Assembly: GCA_022695795.1 (NCBI GenBank)
Contig: MU404111.1
Span: forward strand, 62,001 to 126,000
Source: Biscogniauxia marginata
Taxonomy: Eukaryota; Ascomycota; Sordariomycetes; Xylariales; Xylariaceae
Length of the DNA stretch: 64,000 bases
Reading direction: 5' to 3'
Shown here: positions 24,829 to 35,850 of the stretch, piece by piece
Layout of the letters: each line of letters begins with the position of its first letter
Numbering within the stretch: position 1 is the first letter of the stretch
The notes under the pieces: model-generated
What the model was told of the DNA's origin: nothing
Databases searched by the model: none
What the model saw: the letters and a program-made list of their open reading frames with translations, nothing else
Program-made: the position numbers and the translations under genes

Positions 24829-26338
24829 GCCTAAACATCCCGTCCGTACCACGGAAGCCCGTCTCCGGACGGACTGCCGGTCGGTCAGCCGGCCGAGGGG
24901 GGGTGTCATCGGGGGCGAGTTTTACGCCCGTCAGCCCGGGAGTCCGGCCGGGCTTGACGCGCAATAACACATACCTACCAACATACGCACGCCCCGCCGG
25001 CGCTGTGAACAGACATATAGACAAACAAAAGCAAACTAACTTCCAGACAACATTCTCTTTTTTTAAATTTTCTCTCGTGACTCAACTAGTCTAATCTCAA
25101 GCAAGACACGCCGATACTACCTACCTCCCTACTTACTCCCTCTCCCCCCCCCCTCTCTTCCCCCGTCCCTCTTCCCCTCATCCCACATACCGCCAATCTA
25201 CATCCGGGCCTTCCCAAATGCCTGCCTGCCTGACACCAGACATACGTTTTTCCGCGCGTCCCCCCCCATCATACGATCATATCATGGCTCTCGTCCCTCG
25301 CCCGTGCGGGTGATGGTGGGGGGAGGGGGGCAAGGGTCAAGAGGTTAGAGAGGAGAAAAGAGAGAAAAAGGGGGTCGGTCCTATAAGAGGTAGGTAGGTT
25401 GGCTGTGGTCGTGGTGATAGTGGAGTTTATTTTTTTAGTTTTAGCTTTACTTTTAGTTTAGGAGAGAGAAGGGGGAGGGGGAGGGGGAAGAGTGGAAGGA
25501 CGCTGCTATAAGAAAAGAAAAAAAAAGGTCAAAAAAAGGTCACGCCCATTAAAGAGTGTGAAAGTGTGAAAAGATTTCGGTATTAAGCAATGAGTGAAGT
25601 CCGAAAGTTAAAGCCAAGATTTACCTAACCTAGTTCCCGGTAGCATCAGTTCCAGTATGTGGGGAGAAGAGAAGGGAGTTCCCGCATGTAGAGTAGATGC
25701 GGAGGAGGTAGGTGGATGGATGTAGATAGGTTCAGCTACGGGCGCCGGGTTTTTATAACATCCCGAAGAAACCGATACCGCTTAGTGACATGTAAGTTGC
25801 TTGTTTGGCCACTTACAACATCTGGTGATATTCCAGATCACCGGGGCAAGGAGACAATCACAATGAGATTATCACAAGAGACGACGAGGTACAAAGAAAT
25901 TGCAGGTTTTTTATTTTGTCATCATGAACGTTGCGCTTGTATTTCATACCCAAATAGCCGTGTACCTGCCAACCTGCCGTTATGGATTGCCCCGAAGCCG
26001 TTTATGTATCTACTATATGTGCAGCAATCCCCCCCCCTCGATCATTCCATCCTAGACGTGAAGAGAAGAAGGAAAAATGAAGATAAAAATCTTTGCATAA
26101 TGGTATAGACAAGAAGAGAAAGCCCTTGTAACTCTTTACTGAGAAAAAAAAAAAAAGAATTGGGTACGCCTAAACTATGCACGTGAGAGAAAAAAGATAA
26201 GGGGGTATCCAAATTTCGAAAAAGAGGCATCCTCTTTCTTCAAAAAGCCATATGCTTTACTAACCCCTGGCGCTTGGAAAAGACGAATAACAAATAACGG
26301 CCCAGCTCGTATCTTGGTAAACCCTGAAAGGGAGAAGG

Positions 26339-26405
26339 AAAAAAAAAAAAAAAAAAGCCAGTTCGGCTAATTGGGTAAGATAGATAGATAGATGGATGGA
26401 TGGTG
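26339..26405. repeat. Poly-A run and (GATA)n(GATG)n microsatellite
   Basis: Eighteen A at 26,339-26,356, then at about 26,380-26,403 four GATA-type and three GATG-type units. Confidence 0.88.
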
Positions 26406-28627
26406 GTGAGTGATTTTGCCATTCGACGGGATCTGCTTTTGCCAATTCCTGTCCAAATCGCATGTCGCACCATCTCGACACACACATACAACACCACATG
26501 CCCGCCACAGCAAGCAAAGCGCGCGGGGAAATGCAAGGTGTGATTTATGGGGAAAATTCGTGGACCTCCCCTCCCTGCAGGGAGACAGAGAGAGACCCCC
26601 TTTTTCGAGTTCTTGTCTGTCTCTTTCGGTTTGTATTTCTGAGCGGGAAAGCGACGCTATTCCGAAACGATGGTGGGAAGGTGGGGGGAGGGGCCGCTGC
26701 ACGATGCAGAATTTGGGAGGGGAGGGGGGAAGCAGAGGATGCAACCGCACTGCAATCAAAAAACCAGAGCAGCATTGCAGCATGCAGACAGAGGTAGGTT
26801 TTTAGGTAGGTTCGTCTCGCGCTCCCTCCGGTGGGGGGGGGGTTGAAGGGAGAAAAAACCGATGCAGGTCAACGTCAGCGGCTGCACGAGGGCCCCCGTT
26901 CGGCCCAATCGACTGTTGCCAGGACTGCCGGGGCTAATTCCAGGTGGAGAGGCGTCATTGGACGCCGACGCTGCAGGCTCAGGCGAACCGCCCCGTCTGA
27001 TTGGCTGCATCCGGTCTCGGCGTAGCGACAATGACGTCGTCGGCGACCCCCCTCACTGTTCTCCTGAACCCTGGCAGATGCACCTGCTCGGTGCCCTGCT
27101 GCTGCTGCTGCTCTCCCCGTGTTTTGTCAACACCCGTGAAGCGAATACGGGGGATTGATGGGAGATGCAACAGCGCAGATTAACCAAGGAGCATGATAAA
27201 CCCGACGCGGGAGAAGGGGCCGGCTGCATGTGAACGTTGCATGTCCAACCGGAGGGGGCTACGGTTGATGACAATTTGGTGATAGTGACGGTGACGGTGG
27301 TGATGATGATGGGCGTTTTGTGGGTGTTGACGGGCTACGGTGTGGTGTGTGTAAGTCCGTAGAAGCAAAGGGGAAAAAAAAAGGGTCGAGCGAGGTTGGT
27401 GTGGTTTTGGCTCGATCTGGGATTTTAATATGGGGAAGAAAAGGGTTGCGGAGAGCAGAAGGTTGCTGCCGCTGTCGATGCCGCTGTCCGCCCAGCCCGA
27501 TAAAACACCAACTCCGCATGATAGAAGAGAAGGGAGAGGGAAGAATGAAAAAAGGGGGGTCACTTTTTTGATGGGGTGTTCGTCGCACCGCCATCGCCCC
27601 CCGGGTCGTGACAGTGAAGTGTAAACAGTGGACCGTCTTCCAGAAGCAACAGGGTTTGTGCGAAGGTTTGTGTGGGAGGACGGCATGTGAAAAGCGGGCA
27701 TTCGTCGAAGAGTCGACGAGTCTTCGGGCGTCTAGATGCGCAGGGGAAATTGCAAGAATAAGGCCTTGAAACCGCCCCGGGCGAGACCCCCTAGTCGGTT
27801 CCACGGAGTAGAGAGTAAAACAGATTTGTTGTTTGTTTGCCAAGTCCCCCCATGTTCCATGTCCGCGATGATGCTGACTTGCATCTGGCGGGAATGTGAG
27901 AATCGAGAATTCCCATGTCGACAACATCGAATATTTGCTTTTTCTGGTCGTCTCCGCACGTCGCGGCAACCGTCCCGGCCCCTCACGCGATACGCGTTGG
28001 CTCGGATGCAGTGCTGCGCCGAGGTGGCGAGGTCTTGTCGCTATCGAGTGTCCGCGACTCGTCGACATGCACGCCCTTGGTGGCGACGTCGATCTCCCAG
28101 AGACCCGATTTCGAGATTGGTGATCCAGATGGTGTTGATCGTTTCCGCTTCCGTCGTGGTCCATGTGGTGTCAAGGTTGACGATCAGGGAAGGCGGCCCA
28201 CACGAGGTAAGTCCCATCAAATCCAACCGGATGGATGATTTGCAGCTTGGGTCGTTGCGTCTTACAACCAACACCAGAAACCCCCCGTTGTCGTATTCTC
28301 TCCCGGTGTATAGAGATGATGAAGAGGGAGGGGGGGTGATAGAGATAGAGAGGGACGGCTTATCGTCGTGTGCCGCCGTTCCGACCTCTGTGTTGTAGCA
28401 GCACGCTTCTCTGTTGCGCTGCTTGCATTCGTATTTGTGTGTTGTGTTCATAAGTCTCGTTCCTGAGTCGCGTTCCCACGTCCGTCCTGCGTCTTGTTAA
28501 GAAAAAAAAATGGGTGAAGTTTTGTCGATAGATCGTCACTTGGGCCGATCGATTGCTTTGGCCCGTAGTTGTAAAAGAAATTCTGCAAAAGCACAATCGA
28601 TCTCCTCGTCCTGCGAGGCGCCGCCGC

Positions 28628-28897
28628 TCATTTGTAGCCGACGGCTACTGCGCACTTCTGGCAGTAGTACAGGTTGAATCCGACCCGGATCATCCCCGTC
28701 GATGCGATGTCGTCGGTGGACGTCGTCTCGACGTGGCGGTGGCATCGCAGGCATCGTAGTACCTCGACTGATGCGACGGGAGGTGGGGCGTCCATGCTGG
28801 TCCGGATGGAGAGGTCTGAGTCGGATGAGGTGTAGGAGCTGCTAGAGACTGTCGACGACGAGCTCGAGTAGTGTGTTTGCGATGGACGTGTAGACAT
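28628..28897 (-). CDS. Small CxxC-CxxC zinc-ribbon-like protein
   Basis: An 89-residue protein from a clear ATG. The first 45 residues are Ser/Thr-rich (TVSSSSYTSSDSD). The C-terminal half holds two cysteine pairs, Cys49/Cys52 (CLRC) and Cys79/Cys82 (CQKC). They are separated by 26 residues, with GMIRVGFNLYYC before the second pair and VGYK as the last residues. Four cysteines in two CxxC knuckles suggest one zinc ion. The pattern resembles short conserved ascomycete proteins of unknown role; I know no name or function. It is the only credible gene in a 17 kb island. A 156-codon frame just upstream (29,437-28,967) may be untranslated leader. Reality of the gene is likely; function is unknown. 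Confidence 0.7.
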   Translation of the reverse strand: MSTRPSQTHYSSSSSTVSSSSYTSSDSDLSIRTSMDAPPPVASVEVLRCLRCHRHVETTSTDDIASTGMIRVGFNLYYCQKCAVAVGYK

Positions 28898-31800
28898 GGT
28901 GAAATAGGTAGTCTTTGCTCTTTAAATGGTGGGGGAGAGGGGAAATTGGGGGGGGACAGTGTGTGGTCAAATCGTCCGAGGAGTCTTGTTATAATAAGAT
29001 TTGGGGTTAAGGGGTGTGGAATGCAGTGAGGCTTGGGAAGGAATTTGTTTCGAAACGTTAGGGAAGATTTCGGAGAAGATAGAAGGGGTCCTATTTGAAT
29101 GGAATAGGCGCAACACCGCCTGGTCCAGTCCCTGTTGTGGTTCCACGACAAATATAGTATGGCGTATGGTGAGATGAGCCAGGGGGGGGTTTGTTAATGG
29201 GCGTGGGCCGTATGGAACATGTAGCAATAGTGCCAAGTGGGACTGAGGATGGTTGCGTTTGCGCCCAGTCACTAGCAGCAAAACTGTAACGCTCGTAGAA
29301 GTTCGAGATCTTTGCTTGAGTTCCTGAATCTTCTGCGGCTCCGGGGTGGCTCGGCTTGTAATAGTGATGATGCTGATGATTTTTTTTTGTTTCCCTTCTC
29401 GCCCTGCGGATCCGTCGGGCTCGAACAATGTCTTCAACGAAAGGACGCCCAGGGCAGTTCGACAGGGTCCCGTGGTCTACCTTGGGATTGGTTCTGGTTC
29501 AGCGCGTACGGGTTGAGATGACCAGGTAGGCGTTTTCGTTATTAGCCTTCTTTTTTTCCTCAAGGGTGCCCTTTGTTCCTAGATTCTGCCAACGAAATAT
29601 GACTAACAGATTTGGATGTTTGTTTTGTCTTGTTAAGGCAAAGTCTTGAAAAAATATGGGCGAAATAGACTTGAAGGACGACAGCAGATTTGATGTTACG
29701 ACGGGACTGGGCAATAGTTTTAATCCTTATAAGGCGCCCGAGTCGCGGGAAGGTGTGTTCGAAAGTATCGAGATCGCCAATATTATGAGAGCTCGATCTA
29801 TCAATCACTAGTATGGATAAACACAACCTACTTCCAGAGCAAACACTGCTCGGCGGCGAGATCTGAGATCGAGAGGGTTGAATGTCGCATCAATAATGCG
29901 TAGGTATTAGTCTATGGTGTCAAGCAGCAGCGTATGGATAAGGGAGACTTGCGCCATCCCATTGGGCTAGTCTCTATTTTCCATCCTGTAGCGTTTCGAT
30001 CATCCGCTCATCCATCTATCTGATTCCGTCTACGTGCTCACATTACACGTGTACTCTTTGCTTCGGCTCTGAGAATGAAAGATTACCTGACCTATCCGAC
30101 AGGACCGCGGCCAGCGCGGCGTCAGATCTCGTCTTTTATTGTTCAACCGTTGGCTTTTCATCATGTACTGCGATGTTCATACCGAACCTCGATGCCCGGC
30201 CCATATCCTCTAGCAAGATTTCAGGGTTCTCACTTAGAAAATAAAACACAAAAGGCTAAAGGAGGGGAGACCCTATGTAGACGTTCTACATGTAATCTAG
30301 TGTACTGTCGTAAGACGAAGCATTTCGCATGTGCCCCATACATTCAATCTCCCGTCCGCTAGCCGCATGATATGCCTTAAGGCCAGCCATAGACGGGAGA
30401 TTTGGTTTGTGGTCATAGGTCCAACAGAGAGAAAACTAGGTATTGTTCGAGTGACTTTAAACTAACTCTACAGCGCTGTTAGACCGTGAAGACTCGGTAG
30501 TCCTGGGCAGAGTTCTGAAGAAGCACGCCCGCGTTGGGCTTAGTGCAAGCTTTTTGGCCTCGATGAATCAGCTAAACTCTCGATCCAGACCGTTCTGCCG
30601 CTACTATGAATGCAGATCGGTACAGGGGGCGCTGCGGAATTTATGGCCCTAGCACGACCCTTGCCCGAGTGAGCTTGACGGGCTCCAACTGCTGCTCAAC
30701 TGCAAGCGATCGTTCGCTCGGCACTGGAGAGAGTTCACCTCACTAATAACTGATTTGACTGTTTCGACCGTTTTCTCCACGGTCGAACTCCTCCTACTAT
30801 CGTTGTTGTGGCCCGACGATTTTCTGCATCTCCTTACACCGTCTAGGCGTGTCCTTTCGGCTCGGCTTATAAGACTTATGGATCTCTAATCTTAGGGCGG
30901 GGAGGAGGGATTTCAGTGGCGACACACTACCTTAATAGACTTGCTTGCATGCAGGTTCGTCCAGAGGGAGCAAGCGAAAGAGTGAGGAAATAGTGAGCTT
31001 ACCGCGACATTTATGCGGACGGGTTCAGAAGACGATGTCTCAAGACCAAATGAGTAATGACCGAAAGGGTACCGATAGGACGCCCAGATGCAACCTGAAT
31101 GGCTAAGCCCTGCAAGTTTGTATGCAAATGGCTGTATTTATCTACTAGAATTGGCTGCCGACCGTTTTGTGGACGCTTGTAAGATGTAATCGAGACGGAC
31201 TTTTACCACCGTATCTCGATCATCGAGATCCGCGATGACCCCCATCTAACCGCCAGACTTTCAAAACGTCGTCCATAATCCGGCTGCCTGGCCAGCTAGA
31301 TGCGATTCGCGATAAGCCCGGTAACGGAGCGGAACTTGCTCCTAGCGGATCTTTGTTATAATCATGTGGTCGATTATCAATAATTATTCACATGATAATA
31401 TGCTTATACCACCCCAATCTCCCGAGCTAGGAGCCCTCGACATCGAGAGCGAGCAAAAAGACCTGCGATCTGGCCATGGTTCCTGTTGTACGAGTCTCGC
31501 CGCATGGCGGACAAATTGATCGACAAAACGATGATCAGGGACTAATTTACGCTTTCCAGCAGTATGGGTGCCCCCGGCTAGGGGAGCTCTACGTTCCGGA
31601 TCAGCGTTCTGGAATCTACATGTAGTGTGTAATACACTCCAGAGAGGACTAAACTCGCACTGGCAAGGCTGACATGTAGGTAGGTATGTACAATGCCTAC
31701 ATTGACAATGCATATCACGGAGACGGTCGGCTGCAGCGGATATTTTCCTCTCCACCTCTGTCATAGAGTGTTACACGAGTTGACATCGGCACCGTGATAG

Positions 31801-34799
31801 TGATCAGTTGACGTTCTTACGGTGATTTGGCGTCCGCCCATCGTTGAGTTCTGCGCCGAGTTACTAAGAATGTTATAGGGCGGAGAGCTCTTAAGCCACG
31901 AATGTGTTATGCAGTCAGTTGCTACGGATGACGAATCACCAAGTACAGACTTGGCCCTTTTGACCCAAGTCACATCTCATGACTTAACAAGTGTCTTCGC
32001 AGCTTTTCGATCACTTGCTTTTCCTATGCTTTACCGACGGATGACACGGATGTTGCTTCGTTAGCCCGCATATAGGGTGGCCTGATGGTTCGCAGCGAAG
32101 CCACTAACACGAAACGATACCCGATCTTTGATCAAACGACGGTGCGAAAGCTTGTCCACGATCCAGTCGTTCTGCATCGAAATTTCTTTCCAATTCCTCG
32201 ATCGATACACTAATAGAGTTTGTCTAAAGCAAACGTTCTCCATATTCTAGACTCTTCCTATAAGCTTGTCCCTGTTGATCCTCGGTGACGGTGGAAATCT
32301 TCTTGTTCCTTCCATGTGCACATACCCAGACCTATACTCTCTCTCGCTCTCGCTCTCTCCCCTCAGCCCCTCTCCCCTCTCGTGTTCTCAGCGCACAAAG
32401 AATGGTCGCTCTGGCTTCTAGTTTAGCGTTAGCTCATATCTACCGTGTACTTATTTCCCCGAGACATCGTAGCTCCGCCGAGATCTTCGAGAACCCGAAC
32501 TTGACATTTTCAGTGGAGCGCTATTTGGCTGAGCGTTTTACTTTGATCGATAGTGTCATCCAAATTGCTATCCGTATTGCTCTTTTCCGCGCTCTCGTCC
32601 CACAGCACCACACACGCTATGGCTATGGAGTTTGTTCAGGATGATATCTTGCCTTCACAAAACCCCCCTCGACGGAGGTGGGGGCAATGGCAACCAACGA
32701 TCAATTCTAAAGAGTGTTGTGATTCCTACGTTCGCGACCTTTACTATTTACAGCTGTTTAGCGTACATACCACGATAACCCTGCTTCAATAGTGCAATCT
32801 AGCCAGCATTGGCCCCATCTTCCGTGGAGGGTTACCCAGACTACCCGCTTCGAGTATGCCCGCTCCGTCCAACAACGGAGGATTTGGCTGACACTTTAAA
32901 AGAGTCAGTTCATCCCGTGTGAAGTTCCTCCTAACATAGCTCCCGCAGGAGGGGGAACGGTTCTAATGAATAGACCTAACCTAGGACCCTGTCTAATATC
33001 TAAAATTGGCTGCATTGTCGACTAAACATGTGACAACTAGGTTAAACGTGCGACAATTGGGTTACTAAAGACCATGGTTTAGCTTTCACGAAGCAAAGCT
33101 AGATACCTCTTCTCGGTAAGCATACTAATTACCAACCCCCCCTTTGCAATTAACCTAGGACCGAGACGGTTTCCGTACGTGGATACACGGCGGACATGGT
33201 GATATCCTTAGCTATCAGGATTAGCGAGCCGGGTTGTTCTTCCATCCTAGTCGCTTATATGCGGGCATAACTCATTATGCAGCTCAATAGTATGTAAATA
33301 GCCGGTCGGCAACGTCTCCACTAGCTTCTCTATGTAACTTGATGTTACGTGCCGCGTAATGGATATAACATTCGGCACGTATATAATCCGAATTATCTTG
33401 GTAAACTACCTAATTCAACATCACTTATCAGTTTTGCTCACGCGCGGCCTTCTAGCAAATAGCTCATCGACTAAGCCTCCCTCTTTTTATCCCATCCGTT
33501 TGGATGAAACAATGATGATGTGAGGGCTAAGTGGGTTATGATCCCGTGGACCAAATTAGGTTGCGTACTCCATATCTAGGTCAGAATAAGATTTGTTGCA
33601 GGTGACGGGACAAAGAGGCTGTCCGCCGACTGGTTATAGTACTAAGGTAGAGTCTATGTAGCCACGGCGGTGCAAATGTAAGCCTCCTATTCTAAGCCTC
33701 GCTGTATGCTGGGATGCGGCGTATACATATGAGCCTACGTGTAGATAAGCCACGGATTACTTGAATGGCCCTTCGGGCAACACGCAGGAGTCAAGCGGCA
33801 GGCGGCAGGTTTGTTTGCCGACGTCGTCGGTCAGTCCCCGCCCGGTTTCAAGAGCCGAAACTCAAGGATCCGACGCCTTAGGCCTTGACCTGCGGATAGC
33901 CGTACGACGCAATCAACCACGCTGGCCAACGCGTAGGCAGAGATCGATCTTGTAATATCTTCAAAGCAGGTTTTCGACAGCTCTGGGTGATATACTTGAG
34001 GCTGTTTTTTTACGCACGTATCCTTCTTTCAGCTGTGGGAAACGGGCGCAAGTCGAGATAGTAATACGGCCCAATGAAGTTGTTATAGATTATCACCTTT
34101 ATAAGGAGCCAAGAAACTAAGGCTGTGGCAAACAACACCAAAATCGTCTCTGCATTCTAGCGACTGGCTAGTCAGATCCGTCGTCGCACATAGATTAAAT
34201 ACTACAGAGTGACAGTGTTCCATCTTTCTTTTTTCCTCTTTTTTTTGTCCTCTTGCTCCACCTCAGTGGTGCCCAATTTAACCCTCCCTGATCTACCTTC
34301 CTGCCGGCAATTCTACGTGTCATGGGAGAAAGGGAACATCCTACCTCTCTGTAAAGGAATTGCCACCTGCAATAATCGAAGGGATTGATAAATTCTTAGA
34401 ATAAGTCAGCCAGTCTTCGTTTCTGTTTGTAACTTGGTGTCCGGTGAAGGGGGTGAGAAAGATAAGTTGGTCTTTTTATGCCACAATGAAGGTAACGTTT
34501 GCATCTCGACAGGACCAGAATCAATGACGAAGAACTGTTGGGGATCCAGAAACCACATTGCGTAGACTTCTGTCGAACTATCTCAAGTCTTTTCCCATCA
34601 TAACTAGAACTCGGCTGTATGTAGGTATTTATGTCATGAATTGTGATAAATCATATGAGCGATCCAATCATATAGGCTCCGTAAAATATAATAAATGGGA
34701 TTCAAGAATATATACTATCGCTTATTTTCTAAGGGCCAATGTACCCTTCGCCTCCATGAGAGAATCTAGCACCTAAAATTCAGCTGCTCTGCTCTTCTA
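28898..34799. other. Long intergenic region, no convincing gene
   Basis: Nearly 6 kb with only short frames on both strands. A pyrimidine-rich tract at 32,335-32,395, of the kind that precedes fungal transcription starts, is followed by an ATG at 32,402 that opens an 80-codon frame of no recognisable family. At about 31,990-32,055 a short plus-strand reading faintly resembles an F-box region (FRSLAFPMLYRRMT) but stops at once. No tRNA-like or rRNA-like segment was recognised. Confidence 0.4.
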
Positions 34800-35760
34800 T
34801 ACATTGACACTATGTTAATTTTCTATGTCCCATACACATGTAACCTAGCGTTTGACGAAATGGTCTCATGGCTATATCTTCGCCTAATAGCCATTGAAAC
34901 GATAGACCTCTTACTTTTGCTTCAAATTAAATTTCTCTTCATCAAGACACCATACTTCATATACATAATCCATAGCTTTATTCATTGCTAGATATCATTT
35001 TAAATTAATTAAAACTAGGTAGATATTTGATTACGATGAATAATTAATGGTAAATATTTAAAAAGAATACCTAGTTTGTTAATAATTCAACATTATACGT
35101 GTTATTAAAAATATATAAAGGAGCTGTTACTTTGATAAAGCTGTTACACTGGTAATACATGCTTCTTAATTATATAAGTTAATAAATCCATGGTAATTAA
35201 TAGATTATATAGGTAGTAATTTAAATTAGTAAATATTTAGATTTTATTCTCATCTTTTAATATATTATTTATACTTACTTAACTATGACTTCGGGCATGT
35301 TTACGGATGCCTTTTAAGAGTCTCGAGAATAGACGCTAGACCCCTAATACAGTACTGGTCAATGCAAATACCTCTTGTAAAGGGTAATATGGGAATTATC
35401 ATGCCAGGAATTAGAATTAAAACTACTTAAACTACAGTGTCTCCTACATATAAACAATTTCGTCAACCCTTTAAATACTATGTACCGTCGTTATATCAAT
35501 TATCCTTCGTGCACGAGCTCCTGACTTCTACACAAGATATTAGCCGGGCCTATTCTAAAGGATATACATTGACTAAGTTACAGGTTATTTAGCTAATAGT
35601 TATGTTGTAGGTGCTTGTAATTTTGGAATACATTGGCCAACGAGTCGGGTTTGCTAATCTAGTAAGAGTATATGATGAAGCACATGACCGAATTCAGATG
35701 TGAACATAAATTGTAAAAGTATTTCTTATCATATTAGTTCTAATAGACTAACTTCTATTG
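34800..35760. other. AT-rich block, possible RIP-decayed DNA
   Basis: Composition shifts abruptly to strongly AT-rich, with very many TpA steps, most extreme between 34,960 and 35,280. No ORF of note. The block ends about 90 bp from the stop codon of the PrpD-family gene. Such blocks in ascomycetes often come from repeat-induced point mutation of transposons, but no element is recognisable. Confidence 0.5.
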
Positions 35761-35850
35761 AGAACGAGACAGGGGATCTCTTGTGATACTGTCATCATGA
35801 TGGTCAACCCAAAAGCAGAAGAAAAAGCTAGTTGTAATATCAGTCAAATG

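Larger units (their letters stand above)
18548..28627. other. 10 kb repeat-rich, gene-poor island
   Basis: No convincing protein gene. The stretch is packed with microsatellites, homopolymers (G, C and A runs of 13-18), pyrimidine- or purine-rich tracts and many copies of the tetranucleotide motif ACCT/AGGT (ACCTACCT and its complement). Longer open frames at 27.2-28.4 kb occur on both strands across one GC-rich stretch, have no protein-like motifs, and are better explained by base composition. The part next to 28.9 kb may be downstream or untranslated sequence of the small gene there. Confidence 0.5.

Noticed and set aside
22300..26500. Telomere or subtelomere hypothesis for the repeat island
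   Set aside because: No TTAGGG array is present and essential genes lie on both sides.
27259..28164. 301-codon minus-strand frame (and a 220-codon plus-strand frame at 27,736-28,398)
   Set aside because: Long overlapping frames on both strands in a GC-rich stretch, low-complexity Pro/Arg/Ser/His composition, no motif and no sensible intron structure. More likely chance or untranslated sequence.
28967..29437. 156-codon minus frame upstream of the CxxC protein gene
   Set aside because: Composition is not protein-like and it lies where a leader or promoter is expected.
31980..32060. Faint F-box-like peptide on plus
   Set aside because: Only about 25 residues and a stop follows; similarity is too weak to call a relic.
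32402..32644. 80-codon plus ORF following a CT-rich tract
   Set aside because: The promoter-like tract is suggestive, but the peptide has no recognisable feature.
18548..35850. Possible CRISPR-like array, tRNA or rRNA genes in the island
   Set aside because: Repeats are simple tandem units without spacers, and no tRNA box or rRNA segment was recognised by eye.
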